DNA of 64,000 bases from Novosphingobium decolorationis (GCF_018417475.1 NZ_CP054856.1:3379001-3443000), one strand, 5' to 3'; counted from the first letter of the stretch, positions 1-10,185 are shown. Numbers and translations: made by a program. The notes: generated by a model not told the origin, from the letters alone.

Positions 1-11
1 GACAGCTAACG

Positions 12-49
12 AAAAAGGCCGGTTCCACGCAGGTGGATCCGGCCTTTTT
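12..49. terminator. Bidirectional intrinsic terminator-like hairpin
   Basis: An A-tract and GGCCGG arm (12-22) pairs with a CCGGCC arm and T-tract (39-49) around a GCAG loop, with one internal mismatch. The A/T tracts on both sides suit termination in either direction. It probably ends the gene left of the window and insulates prs. Confidence 0.8.
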
Positions 50-182
50 GCTGAAAGGGGCACGCCGCGCGCAGCCGTTTACGACGCGCAAAAAAGCGGG
101 GCGTCTCTATTGCATTTGGGTGACGGGTCACTAAGGGCGGGCGCGTTCTGGCCTCACGAGTGGCATTTTTCGGGGATTCGCA

Positions 183-1118
<936 letters not shown>

Positions 1119-1127
1119 TCTATCTGC

Positions 1128-1157
1128 GCAGAAGGCCCTCAGGCGGGGGCCTTCTGC
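1128..1157. terminator. Hairpin between convergent prs and the AraC-type gene
   Basis: A perfect 10-bp stem (GCAGAAGGCC at 1128-1137 with its complement at 1148-1157) lies just after prs and overlaps the last codons of the convergent regulator. There is no clear T-tract on either side, so termination here is an inference from position and stem strength. Confidence 0.5.
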
Positions 1158-2020
1158 CAGGGGCGTGCATCGCCCGGAGCGATCCGCTTGAGGTCTTCGA
1201 GGCGCCGCGCCTGGCGGGCCTCGAGCGACAGCGTCAGCAGCGGCTGCGCCGTTGCGGCAAACTGGCCCGGCGAGACCCCGAAGAGATCCGCGAATTCGTG
1301 GATCAGGTGACTTTCATCGTAATAGCGCAGCATGATCGCTTCGGCTTCGGAGCGGTCGCCCACCCCGCGCAGGTGGCTGGCCATGTCGAGCGCGCGCGCG
1401 CGCCGCAGGACCTGCTTGGGCGGTAGCCCGTAGTCGCGCAGGATCACCCGTTCCAGTCGCCGCCGATCCACCCCGCAGTCGCGCGCGGCCTGCGCCACTG
1501 TCATCGAGGGCGTGCGGTAGGCCAGTTGCTCGAACTGGACCGAGATCGGGTCGGGTACGGCGCCCCCTGTTTCCTCCACCCGTTCGCGAAACAGGTCTTC
1601 CAGGGCTCGCGCCCAGTCCTCGGGAGTCCCTTCAGGTGCGAAGCGGGCGAGAAGTTCGTCTTCGGGAAGGCCAAGGTCGCCCGTGCGCACCAGCCGGTTG
1701 ACGATCTCGCCCAGTGGTACGCCTTTGAGTGCCGTGCTGGCACCGGGCCGGATGGCAACGCCGATGTTGGTGAAGCTCCCCGAGACGCGGACAGGCATGG
1801 GATGGGTCTGCGGGCCGAACAGGCAGGCGGAGCGTTCTGCCTCTTCCCAGCCATTCGCGGTCTTCGCGGCCCAGCGCCCCGCAAGCTGCAGACGCAGGCA
1901 TGCGATGTCGTTGAACTGGCTGCATTCCAGGGTGTAATCCGGGGGCAGCACGACCTTGCTGATGTAGATCCGTCCGATCCACGGCGCCAGATCACGCGAA
2001 GGCCCGCGATTGTAGGACAT
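1139..2020 (-). CDS. AraC/XylS-family transcriptional regulator
   Basis: Probable DNA-binding regulator of 293 aa. The C-terminal third holds two helix-turn-helix units: the first around VAQAARDCGVDRRRLERVI, the second around YYDESHLIHEFADLFGVSP, the usual AraC pattern. The N-terminal part is an unassigned sensor-like domain. The frame is open to 2206, but ATG 2018-2020 is preferred because it gives nearly the same length and N-terminal layout as the AraC-type protein at 9236-10123. Effector and targets are unknown. The divergent HisN-like gene starts 206 nt away and could be a target, though nothing in the sequence proves it. Confidence 0.85.
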   Translation of the reverse strand: MSYNRGPSRDLAPWIGRIYISKVVLPPDYTLECSQFNDIACLRLQLAGRWAAKTANGWEEAERSACLFGPQTHPMPVRVSGSFTNIGVAIRPGASTALKGVPLGEIVNRLVRTGDLGLPEDELLARFAPEGTPEDWARALEDLFRERVEETGGAVPDPISVQFEQLAYRTPSMTVAQAARDCGVDRRRLERVILRDYGLPPKQVLRRARALDMASHLRGVGDRSEAEAIMLRYYDESHLIHEFADLFGVSPGQFAATAQPLLTLSLEARQARRLEDLKRIAPGDARPWQKAPA

Positions 2021-2226
2021 CGGTTGTCCCGCAGGTGTGACGCCGAATTCGGGAACGATAAGGGGATTGAAGGCGGGCGCCTTTTTCTGAACCAATTCCT
2101 GCCCCTGTCTTATGCTCCCTCGGCTTGGGCCTACTCGCGGATTCGGTGAGCGACAAGCGCCAATCACGCGCGATTGGTTGCACCTGTGTCTTGACCTTGC
2201 CTCCACGCTGGGAGAACAGGGCCGCC

Positions 2227-3012
2227 ATGACGATCGAACAGGACCTCGCCCTTGCCCTGCGCCTAGCCGATGCGGCCGGCGAGGCTATTCGCCCCTATTT
2301 TCGCGCCGCCAATCTCGACACCGAGAAGAAGGGCGATGCCTCGCCCGTGACCGTGGCGGACCGCGCGGCCGAAGAGGCCATGCGCGAGATCCTGCGGGCC
2401 GAAGCGCCCGAGGACGGCATCACCGGTGAGGAATTCGGTACCGAGAAGGGCACCTCGCGGCGTGAATGGGTGCTCGATCCCATCGATGGCACGGTCTCCT
2501 TCGTGGTGGGCCGCCCGATTTTCGGTACCCTGATCGCGCTGCTCGTCGATGGCTGGCCGGTGCTGGGCGTGATCGACCAGCCGATCCTGGGCGAGCGCTG
2601 GGTGGGGGCGAGTGGTCGCGCCACCACCTTCAACGGAAAGCCCATCGAAACGCGCCGCTGCCGCGAACTGTCGGATGCGGTGCTGGCCACGACGGGCCCG
2701 CACTACTTCGACAATCACCAGGGCGAGCACTTCATGGCGCTTGCGGCCAAGACCGACCACAAGCGCATGGTCATGGGCGGGGATTGCTACAACTACGGCC
2801 TGCTTGCCTCGGGCCATATCGACCTTGTCTGCGAGGCGGGCCTCAAGCTTTACGATTGGGCCGCGCTTGTCCCGATCGTCGAGGGGGCAGGCGGCATGAT
2901 GTGCGACTGGAACGGCGATCCCCTGCACGCGGCTTCGGAAGGGCACGTGCTGGCGCTCGGCGATCCGGCGCGCATGGAGGACGTGGTCGAGGCGATGGTC
3001 TGCAACCATTGA
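2227..3012 (+). CDS. hisN: Inositol monophosphatase family, probable histidinol-phosphatase
   Basis: Mg-dependent phosphatase of 261 aa. It has the family signatures in order: GEE near residue 61, DPIDGT (metal and phosphate ligands) near 80, and the C-terminal YDWAALVPIVEGAGG block. Alphaproteobacteria commonly use this subfamily (HisN) for L-histidinol phosphate in histidine synthesis, but inositol-1-phosphate or PAP phosphatase activity cannot be excluded by eye. The frame runs open from 2125; ATG 2227 is chosen because GGGAGAACAGG precedes it and the protein then starts like its relatives. A gamma-glutamylcyclotransferase-like gene follows after 37 nt. Confidence 0.85.
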   Translation: MTIEQDLALALRLADAAGEAIRPYFRAANLDTEKKGDASPVTVADRAAEEAMREILRAEAPEDGITGEEFGTEKGTSRREWVLDPIDGTVSFVVGRPIFGTLIALLVDGWPVLGVIDQPILGERWVGASGRATTFNGKPIETRRCRELSDAVLATTGPHYFDNHQGEHFMALAAKTDHKRMVMGGDCYNYGLLASGHIDLVCEAGLKLYDWAALVPIVEGAGGMMCDWNGDPLHAASEGHVLALGDPARMEDVVEAMVCNH

Positions 3013-3049
3013 GTGTGCGCCGCCCGGCGGCGCGCAAGGGCGCGCAGGG

Positions 3050-3499
3050 GTGAACGCGCCGCGCCGCTTCTTCTTCTACGGTACGTTGCTTGCAGGCATG
3101 GAAACCGCACTTACGCGCCGGATCCATGCCCACCTTCGGGTCCTGGGGCCTGCGCAGGTGCGCGGGCGCCTTGTCGCGATCCCCGATCCTGACGGGTGGT
3201 ATCCCGTGCTTCTCCCTGGAGAGGGGCGGGTCGCAGGGATGCTCTACGCGGCACGGCCCTCCTTCTCACGCGCGATGCTAAGCGAACTCGACGCCTACGA
3301 GGGTTGTAGTCCCCGGACGCACGGGGCGGGCGAGTACCGGCGCGCGGCGATCGGCGCCCGGTTGGATGATGGTCGCTGCCGGGCCGCGCAGGCGTATCGC
3401 TATGCACGTCCGCTGCCGCGCGGGAGCCTCGAGCTGCCCGGTGGCGACTTCGCGCGCTGGCTTGTGGACACCGGAGCTTCATCCTTTCGGCAGGCGTAA
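3050..3499 (+). CDS. Gamma-glutamylcyclotransferase (AIG2-like) family protein
   Basis: Small 149-aa protein of the GGCT/AIG2 fold. It opens with FFFYGTLLAG, the substrate-binding YGTL motif, and has a candidate catalytic Glu in DAYEG (about residue 84). Members cyclise gamma-glutamyl amines to 5-oxoproline or are of unknown substrate. The start is GTG at 3050 after GCGCAGG. It probably shares a transcript with the upstream HisN-like gene. Confidence 0.8.
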   Translation: MNAPRRFFFYGTLLAGMETALTRRIHAHLRVLGPAQVRGRLVAIPDPDGWYPVLLPGEGRVAGMLYAARPSFSRAMLSELDAYEGCSPRTHGAGEYRRAAIGARLDDGRCRAAQAYRYARPLPRGSLELPGGDFARWLVDTGASSFRQA

Positions 3500-3550
3500 T
3501 GCCTCTGCGCACTTGTATTCACAGGCTTAGCCTTCATACCGACGCGCAGG

Positions 3551-6448
3551 ATGAGGATCGGGGTTCGAATCGCAGCTGCGGCCTGGGCCGCCTTCATGGC
3601 GCTGCCGGCATCTGCGGCCTGCAGCGGACCTGTGGCCGAGCCTGCGCCGCAAACTCCTCTGGAAGAGGCTTTCGCACGCGCTCTGGCGCGCGACAGGTAC
3701 GCCGATAGCGCCGGGCAGGCGAACGACTGGCGCGCGCTCCTCGCAAGGGCGGAGCGGGCAGGTGGCGTGGGCGCGCGCTGGGACGTGCGCGGCCAGACCC
3801 GCCTTGCCTGGTCGCTCGACTATTCCGACCAGGCGGAGGCCGCGCTGGAGGTGGGGGAGCGGACGCTCGTGCAGATCGCGCAGGCGGGCCTGACGGGCAG
3901 CGCGCTCGAAGCCGAGGCGCTGACCGTGATGGCAACGATCCTGACCGATACGAAACAGATCGCGCGCGCCGAGGACAGCGCCCGCCGTGCGCTGGTTCTG
4001 GCCGAGGCGACGTCAGGGGCGCAGTCGGCCGCAGCGAGCTTTGCGCATAACGGCCTTGGCACTGTCGCCTATGCGCAGGGGCGCTACAGCGAGGCGGAGC
4101 GCGAATACGGGATCGCGGCCGACCTTGCCGCGCGCTGCCAGGACCCGGCCGATCCGGCGGTGGTCAACCAGATGGCCTCGCATGCGGGCACCCTGTTCAT
4201 GGTCGGCCAGCTCGAAGCCGCGCTTGCAGAGGCGAAGCGGGCGGCCAACCATGCCGCCGCGCACTTGCCCGAGGACAGTCCGCTTCAGACCTTGGCGCTG
4301 GGCAACCTGGGCGCAATCCTCCTGACCACGGGGCGCTATGCCGAGGCGCAGAAGGCGCTCGCGCGTGTTGTCGAACTGGAAGGGACCTACCAGGCTGAGA
4401 GCTGGCATTACCGGGCGATCTCGCTGTCGAATTACGCAGGCGTGCTGCGGCGTCTGGGACGCCTGGAAGAGGCCGAGACGCTCTGGCTGGAGGCTGCACA
4501 GTTCCACGAAAGGGCCAGTATCGGGCGCGACCCGGCAAGTGCCTCCTTCCCCTTGCGCAATGCCGCCGATGCCGCGCAGGAGCGCGGGGACCTCGCGGTT
4601 GCCCGCGAGCGCCGCGATGCGGCCGTGGCCATCGTCGACAAGGCCCTGCCCGAGGATGATCCCGAGCGCGCCCGCACCCATATGGAGCGCGCGCTGACGC
4701 GCCTGGCGCAGGGTAATGCGCAAGGGGCCCTGGCCGAAGCTGTACCGGCCATGACCGTTCTGCGCAGCCGTTTCGAGGCGGACGATGTACGCCGCATGCC
4801 GCTCGAGATCGGCGAGGCGCGCATTCTGGCCGCGCTGGGACGGCAGGAAGAGGCCTGGGCCCGTGTGCAGAGTGTCGCGCAGCGGCTCGAGACCCGCCTT
4901 CTCGACGCCGCCGCCAGCCGCGGTGATCTGGTCCGTTTCGCGCCGACCTTCGCGCCGGGCTTTGCGGTCGCGGCGGATCTGGCCTTGCGCACGGGGCGTG
5001 AGGAGGCCGCCTTCCGCTACCTCCAGCTTGCCAACATGTCCGACATCGTGGTGGTGACGCGCGAAGTGGCTGCGCGCGCCGCGGCCGCAAACGCGCAGAC
5101 CGCCGACCTGGTGCGCAACTTCCAGGATCGCCTGTATCGTCGCCGGGCGCTTGAGCGGGAGAACAGCTTTGCGCTTTCGGCCGGGGAAGGGCCACGTGCC
5201 GCGCGCCTTGCCGCCGAGATCGCCGCGAACGACACCGAGATCGCCGCGCTGGGCACGCGCCTCGCGCGTGAGGTGCCGAGCTTGCGCACGCTTGGAAGCC
5301 CCGAACCGGTCGCTCTTGCCGACTACCGGGCGGGGCTTGCACCGGACGAGGCGCTTGTTGCGCCGCTGCTGCTGGAAGACCACGTCGTGACGATCCTTGT
5401 CACGCGCGAGGGCCTTGCCTGGGGCCAGTCGGCCCAGCCCCGCAGCACCGTTCGCGGGCAGCTGCGCACCTTGCGCGCATCGCTCGATCCGGCCTCGCCG
5501 CGGGCCATCGCGGGGGAGCCCCCCGTCTTTGCCTACGAGGCCGCGCATGGCCTTTACCAGGCACTTTTCCCGGACGAGCTGGCCGAGATCCTCGCGAGCC
5601 ATCGCGACCTTGTCTATTTCGCGGGCGGCGATCTGGCGGGGCTGCCCCCGGCGTTGCTCGTGCGTGAAAGCGTGGGCAGGGATGGGGGGCAGGTCGATCC
5701 GGGGCAGGTCGCCTGGCTGGTGCGCGAGCACAGTGTTCGCGTTGCGCCTTCACTCCTCATGGGGGAGCAGGCTTCGCGGTCCGAGGCGGGGCGGCGGCGT
5801 TTTCTGGGCGTGGGGGCGTCCGTGCGTGGCCCCTCGGGCTCGGCAGGCGTGGACCTCTCCGATCTGGCGCCGCTGCCTGGCGCGGCGCGCGAACTGGAGG
5901 CGCTGGCCAGCGTGTTCGGACAGGACCGTGCCACGCTGCTGGTGGGCGAGGAGGCCCGGGAAGAGGCTCTCGCGGCCCTGCCGCTGGAGGACTACGATAT
6001 CCTGGCTTTCGCCGTTCACGGTCTGGCGGGTGGAACGCGGGCCGGGCTTGAAGAGCCTGCGCTCGTCCTCGCGCCCGGCCGGGGCGAGGGGGCGGCTGCG
6101 GACGGCCTGCTGATGGCCTCGGAGGTCATGCGGCTGCGTCTCGATGCCGACTGGGTCATCCTCTCGGCCTGCGATACGGCGAGCGGCGGGGCCCCGGGCG
6201 CGCCGATCTTTGCAGGGCTTGCCGCGGCCTTCCTGCACGCAGGGGCGCGCTCGCTGCTCGTCTCGCACTGGCCGGTGCGCGATGACGTGGCCGCGCAATT
6301 GGTGGTCCGCGCGGTCGAGGAGCACGCCAGGGGGCGCGCTGCGGCACGCGCGCTCCAGAGCGCGCAGCTTGAACTCATCGCCGGGCGTGGCCCCGAAGGC
6401 GCGGCGCAGCCCGGGAACTGGGCGGCGATGGTCCTGGTCGGCCATTGA
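3551..6448 (+). CDS. Secreted TPR-CHAT protein (caspase-like peptidase fold)
   Basis: A 965-aa protein. An Arg-containing N-terminus and an Ala-rich core ending in LPASA (about residue 23) form a signal peptide, so it is likely exported to the periplasm. Residues about 60-480 are TPR-like helical repeats rich in small Ala-Tyr/Ala-Leu pairs; residues about 640-965 are a CHAT domain, a clan CD (caspase/separase-like) fold. The candidate catalytic dyad is His823 in FAVHG and Cys874 in SACDTASGG, both present, so it looks active. TPR-CHAT proteins are suspected proteases with TPR-controlled substrate access. No obvious substrate or partner gene is adjacent: rpmI follows 143 nt later. Confidence 0.85.
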   Translation: MRIGVRIAAAAWAAFMALPASAACSGPVAEPAPQTPLEEAFARALARDRYADSAGQANDWRALLARAERAGGVGARWDVRGQTRLAWSLDYSDQAEAALEVGERTLVQIAQAGLTGSALEAEALTVMATILTDTKQIARAEDSARRALVLAEATSGAQSAAASFAHNGLGTVAYAQGRYSEAEREYGIAADLAARCQDPADPAVVNQMASHAGTLFMVGQLEAALAEAKRAANHAAAHLPEDSPLQTLALGNLGAILLTTGRYAEAQKALARVVELEGTYQAESWHYRAISLSNYAGVLRRLGRLEEAETLWLEAAQFHERASIGRDPASASFPLRNAADAAQERGDLAVARERRDAAVAIVDKALPEDDPERARTHMERALTRLAQGNAQGALAEAVPAMTVLRSRFEADDVRRMPLEIGEARILAALGRQEEAWARVQSVAQRLETRLLDAAASRGDLVRFAPTFAPGFAVAADLALRTGREEAAFRYLQLANMSDIVVVTREVAARAAAANAQTADLVRNFQDRLYRRRALERENSFALSAGEGPRAARLAAEIAANDTEIAALGTRLAREVPSLRTLGSPEPVALADYRAGLAPDEALVAPLLLEDHVVTILVTREGLAWGQSAQPRSTVRGQLRTLRASLDPASPRAIAGEPPVFAYEAAHGLYQALFPDELAEILASHRDLVYFAGGDLAGLPPALLVRESVGRDGGQVDPGQVAWLVREHSVRVAPSLLMGEQASRSEAGRRRFLGVGASVRGPSGSAGVDLSDLAPLPGAARELEALASVFGQDRATLLVGEEAREEALAALPLEDYDILAFAVHGLAGGTRAGLEEPALVLAPGRGEGAAADGLLMASEVMRLRLDADWVILSACDTASGGAPGAPIFAGLAAAFLHAGARSLLVSHWPVRDDVAAQLVVRAVEEHARGRAAARALQSAQLELIAGRGPEGAAQPGNWAAMVLVGH

Positions 6449-6591
6449 GGGGCTTGCCTTCCGCGCCGTTGGCCGGTAATGGGCCGCCCTTCAATCGACA
6501 CGGTTGAGTCTTTCACAAAGAGATTCGCGGGTCGGCCTGGCGACAAGGGCTGCCAGGGTCGACCGAACGTGTCCCTGTAAAGGAGACGAAA

Positions 6592-6795
6592 ATGCCCAAG
6601 TTGAAGACGAAGAGCGGCGTCAAGAAGCGCTTCAAGCTCACCGCCACCGGCAAGGTGAAGCACGGCGTCGCCGGCAAGCGCCACCGCCTGATCAGCCACA
6701 ACGGCAAGTACATCCGCCAGAATCGCGGCACCGAGGTCATTTCCGACGCCGATGCCAAGACGATCAAGAAGTGGGCGCCCTACGGGCTCAACTGA
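6592..6795 (+). CDS. rpmI: 50S ribosomal protein L35
   Basis: A 67-aa, Lys/Arg-rich protein with the L35 start [14 protein letters not shown] and end KKWAPYGLN. It follows AAAGGAGA, a strong ribosome binding site, and lies 13 nt before rplT, the standard pair. The usual upstream infC is not here; the TPR-CHAT gene is. The 143-nt leader contains an imperfect hairpin (about 6534-6568) of the kind that could serve L20 autoregulation, but this is only a suggestion. Confidence 0.97.
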   Translation: MPKLKTKSGVKKRFKLTATGKVKHGVAGKRHRLISHNGKYIRQNRGTEVISDADAKTIKKWAPYGLN

Positions 6796-6808
6796 GGAGT
6801 ACTGACCA

Positions 6809-7168
6809 ATGAGCCGTATCAAGCGTGGTGTTACCACCCGTGCCAAGCACAAGCGTATTCTGGATCAGGCCAAGGGTTACCGCGGCCGTCGCAAGAACAC
6901 GATCCGCGTTGCCCGTCAGGCCGTCGAAAAGGCTGGCCAGTACGCGTACCGTGACCGCAAGGTCAAGAAGCGCAACTTCCGCGCCTTGTGGATCCAGCGC
7001 ATCAACGCTGCCGTCCGCAACGAAGGTCTGACCTACTCGCAGTTCATGCACGGCGCCAAGCTCGCTGGCATCGAGCTCGACCGCAAGACCATGGCCGACC
7101 TCGCCATGAACGAGGGTGCGGTGTTCTCGACCGTGATCGCGCAGGCCAAGGCCGCGCTTCCGGCGTAA
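6809..7168 (+). CDS. rplT: 50S ribosomal protein L20
   Basis: A 119-aa basic protein with typical L20 sequence ([18 protein letters not shown], then [15 protein letters not shown]), needed early in large-subunit assembly and often an autoregulator of its own operon. Starts at ATG 6809 after TGAGGAGTACTGACCA. In many bacteria pheS-pheT follow directly; here a terminator, a group II intron and an AraC-type gene lie between rplT and pheS. Confidence 0.97.
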   Translation: MSRIKRGVTTRAKHKRILDQAKGYRGRRKNTIRVARQAVEKAGQYAYRDRKVKKRNFRALWIQRINAAVRNEGLTYSQFMHGAKLAGIELDRKTMADLAMNEGAVFSTVIAQAKAALPA

Positions 7169-7220
7169 GCATCGGATCGGATACGGGGCGGCTCTTCGGA
7201 GCCTCCCGTGGACGAAGCGC

Positions 7221-7255
7221 AAGGGCGCGGGCAGCAATGTCCGCGCCCTTTCCTT
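7221..7255 (+). terminator. Terminator of rpmI-rplT
   Basis: A perfect 10-bp stem (AAGGGCGCGG 7221-7230 with its complement 7241-7250) and a 10-nt loop, followed by TTCCTT-type pyrimidines. The group II intron begins at the next base, so the original downstream T-tract may have been displaced. Confidence 0.8.
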
Positions 7256-7841
7256 GTGTGCCGGGCACGGCGTTGATGCAGGAGGTGTAAGTCCTTTGCA
7301 GGCCTGCTGGTGGGAACTGCTAGCTGAAGGCAACTGCGTCGCCGCGAGGCGGGGTGGGGAGGAAGCCGGAGGCAAAGCTCGGAGCTGACGAACAGGAATC
7401 GGATAGAAGGCCGGTGCGGCGGGATAACCCAGCAATGGATGGGGATGTCCGATAGCCAGACAGACGCGCGCATTGGTAAATCCGGCAGCGACCGAGTGAA
7501 GGATCAACGTCTTACCCCGGGAGATCTCCTGGCCTCTCCGGACGATCCGGAGAACAGCGGCAGTGATGTTGCTGGATGGGCCCGGAGAAGTCAGCAGCGG
7601 TCATAGTAGCGGGCGCAAGCCGGCGAAGGACCAAATTCGGTACCCAAGGAGCAAGACTGGGCACATTCGATGGGTGTGGAGCGGCAGCAAGGTAGCGGGA
7701 AGCAGCAGGACTTCTTCGATGAAGCCCTGAAGGCATCGCTTGGCCACGACGTCACCGGCAAAGGCGGAACTGGCGCTGGGACGATCGAGGAGCGGCAATC
7801 ACCCACGGCATGGGCCGAGCCTCGCCTTGACGCGTTACGTG

Positions 7842-9124
7842 ATGGAGGAGGTGGCCAGCTCGGCCAACCTGAACCAAGCCTACAAGCGGGTGAAAGCGAA
7901 CAAGGGGGCGCCGGGCGTGGACGGGATGACCGTCCCCGACCTGCGTGACTGGATTGCAGGAAACCGTGAGAGGCTGATCGCCTCGTTACTCGACGGTACT
8001 TACCGTCCAAGCCTGGTGCGCGGAGTTGAAATTCCCAAACCCGGCGGGAAAGGAGTGCGCCAGCTGGGCATTCCGACGGCTGTCGACCGGCTGGTACAAC
8101 AGGCGATACTGCAAGTCCTGGATCCCGTCCTTGATCCGACATTCTCGGCATCGAGTTTTGGGTTCCGCCCCGGACGCGGCGCACACGATGCGCTGCGTCA
8201 GGCCCGGACTATGTGCGGGACGGCTATGCGATCGTCGTAGACCTCGACACGGAGAAATTCTTTGATCGGGTGAACCACGACATCGTCATGGCCCGTCTGG
8301 CCCGGCACATCGCCGACCCGCCTGCTCGTCATCATCCGCCGGTTTCTACAGGCCGGGATGCTGTCGGGTGGTGTGCACGTCGAACGGCAGGAGGACCCCG
8401 CAAGGCGGCCCTCTCGCCGCTGATCGCTAACCTCATTCTGGATGACCTCGACAAGGAGCTCGAACGCCGGGGCCACCGGTTCTGCCGCTACGCCGACGAC
8501 TGTAACATCTATGTACGGTCACAGGCAGCGGGGGAGCGCGTCATGGCTTCGGTTACCGCCTTGCTGGAAGGCAAGCTCCGACTCCGCGTCAATCAGGCCA
8601 AGAGCGCGGTTGCACACGTCCGGGAACGTACCTTCCTCGGCCACCGTCTGACAGCGGGAGGCTTTTTGAGCATAGCGAACAAAAGTCTCACGCGGCTGAA
8701 GGAGCGGCTCAGGGCGATTACGCGCCGCAACCGAGGCATCAGCCTCGCGGCGATGATCGCACAGACCAATGCCTTCACTACAGGGTGGGTCACCTACTAC
8801 CGACACGCCCGGGCTCAGACGGTTTTGCGCGAGATCGACAGCTGGCTCCGGCGCAAGCTTCGCTGCGTCCGGCTCAAACAGTGCAAGCGCACCATGACGA
8901 TCGCCACTTTCTTAAGGGAAAACGGCGTCCCAGAATGGCAGGCTTGGATCTTCGCGCTCTCGGGAAAGGGCTGGTGGCGCCTGTCGGGCAGCCCTCAGGC
9001 CGCCCACGGCATGCCCAACGCATGGTTCGATCAGGCAGGTCTCTCAAGCCTCGCTCTCCAACATGCCGCCTTAAACCGTACCGGAAACCGCCGTGATACG
9101 CAGTACGTACGTCCGGTGGTGTGA
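7842..9124 (+). pseudogene. ltrA: Group II intron reverse transcriptase/maturase, frameshifted
   Basis: Intron-encoded protein of the class C kind, without an HNH endonuclease domain. From 7842 the N-terminal RT blocks are intact (KANKGAPGVDGM, IPKPGGKGVRQLGIPT, SFGFRPGRGAHDALRQAR). At about 8207 the frame must change to continue as YVRDGYAIVVDLD. Between about 8318 and 8415 the expected blocks (RLLVIIRRFLQAGMLSGG, then TPQGGPLSP) can only be read in two further frames, after which the main frame resumes. So at least four small indels occur. The catalytic YADD (8489-8500) and the maturase/thumb region to the end are intact. A functional protein is unlikely. Confidence 0.85.
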
Positions 9125-9158
9125 GAGGGGGGCGCCGTGAGGCGCCCCCCTACTCGAT
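9087..9158 (+). other. Group II intron domains V and VI
   Basis: The domain V-like segment reads ACCGCC...GGTGGT with ACGTACG on the 3' arm. Compared with the usual class C pattern it seems to carry extra bases before CGGTGG, so it may be slightly degenerate. Domain VI is a perfect 10-bp hairpin (9127-9136 with 9141-9150, loop GTGA), followed by TACTCGAT, the typical 3' end. Confidence 0.65.
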
Positions 9159-9235
9159 TTGGGGTATACTTACCCTCCTTTTAACCCTTGTAACTTTTAC
9201 TTAACCGCCGGAACTTTCTCGGCTATGGGTCGTGC

Positions 9236-10123
9236 ATGACGGCTCGCTGTAAAGTTACGGCTAATTACTTGGATGTGGCTCCGGAACTGCATCGCTACTT
9301 TGCGAGCGTCTTTCTGATCGAGATCGACGTACCCGATGGCGGGATGGTCGAGGACTTCATGTTCCCGGACTGGGCGACCATGCGTTTCAATGCGCAAGGG
9401 GTCGTGGGAGGCACCACCCGTTCGGGTGAGGCTCTGCCCGGTTCGCGCTTCGTGGTGTCGGGCGCGCGTTCGCAGGAAGCCTATGTGCGGACCGGCAGCG
9501 TGCGGCAGTGGGGCGTGCTGATCCACCCGCTGGGATGGGCGCTGCTCGTGGGCAAGCCTGCGCGCGATTACGCCAACCGCCTTGTCGACGGCATGGCCGA
9601 TCCGGCCTTCGAACGTTTCCGCCCCCTGGCCGACACGCTTTCGTCGGGTGTGCCCGATGCGAGGGGGGAACTGTGCCGGATTACCCAATTCTTCATGGGG
9701 CTGGAGCCGATCGACGATCCGGCCGCAGGTACGATTGCGGCGGCCTACGAGGCGATCCGGGATCCTGAGGTCAGCAGCGTGGAGGACCTCGCCGGAAGGG
9801 CCGGTGTCACGCGCCGCACGCTGGAGCGCCTGTGCCAGCGCGCTTTCGGCTTCCCGCCCAAGCTCCTGCTGCGCCGCCAGCGCTTCCTGCGCAGTCTTGC
9901 GCATTTTGCAGCGGACCCCTCGCTAAAGTGGATCGATGCGCTCGATCCGGGGTACTGCGACCAGGCCCAGTTCGTCCGCGACTTTCGCGAGTTCATGGGC
10001 ATGACGCCCTCCGAATACAGCCATCGTTCCAAGCCTTTCGTCGATGCCGTGCTCAAGGAGCGGGCGCGCTACATGGTCGAGGAAGTCGGCCCGCGCGGCG
10101 GCACGCGTTCGCTGGTCGCCTGA
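9236..10123 (+). CDS. AraC/XylS-family transcriptional regulator
   Basis: A 295-aa protein with an N-terminal unassigned sensor-like domain and a C-terminal AraC DNA-binding domain: first helix-turn-helix near VEDLAGRAGVTRRTLERLC, second near YCDQAQFVRDFREFMGMTP. It has the same layout as the regulator at 1139-2020, and the two are likely distant paralogues. No strong ribosome binding site is visible before ATG 9236. It sits between the group II intron and pheS, an unusual place, and its target is unknown. Confidence 0.85.
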   Translation: MTARCKVTANYLDVAPELHRYFASVFLIEIDVPDGGMVEDFMFPDWATMRFNAQGVVGGTTRSGEALPGSRFVVSGARSQEAYVRTGSVRQWGVLIHPLGWALLVGKPARDYANRLVDGMADPAFERFRPLADTLSSGVPDARGELCRITQFFMGLEPIDDPAAGTIAAAYEAIRDPEVSSVEDLAGRAGVTRRTLERLCQRAFGFPPKLLLRRQRFLRSLAHFAADPSLKWIDALDPGYCDQAQFVRDFREFMGMTPSEYSHRSKPFVDAVLKERARYMVEEVGPRGGTRSLVA

Positions 10124-10185
10124 TCGGCGGGCGCTCCATCGTTGCGCTTCGCCGGAGAGGCTCCTAAAGGACCCCGCTCAGGACA

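Larger units (their letters stand above)
7256..9158 (+). mobile_element. Group II intron, class C type
   Basis: About 1.9 kb. The 5' end reads GTGTGCCGGGCACGG, matching the GUGUG(C)CCGGCAUGG type of class C intron starts; a long structured 5' part follows, then a maturase frame, a domain V-like segment (about 9087-9120), a domain VI hairpin and the end TACTCGAT. It starts directly after the rplT terminator hairpin, the known insertion preference of class C introns (downstream of intrinsic terminators). The maturase is frameshifted, so the copy is probably immobile by itself. Exact borders are inferred from these end motifs. Confidence 0.85.

Noticed and set aside
2021..2206. Longer N-terminus of the first AraC-type regulator
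   Set aside because: The extra 62 residues are low in hydrophobic pattern and do not align with the second AraC-type protein, so ATG 2020 is favoured.
7740..7841. Longer N-terminus of the intron maturase
   Set aside because: Residues before MEEVASSANLNQAYKR do not match the family, and this part belongs to the intron RNA.
9127..9150. Perfect hairpin read as an intrinsic terminator
   Set aside because: Its position between the domain V-like segment and TACTCGAT makes it domain VI of the group II intron, and no T-tract follows.
9213..9237. EcfG-type promoter GGAAC-N16-CGT
   Set aside because: It would overlap the start codon of the AraC-type gene and the last base of CGTT is missing.
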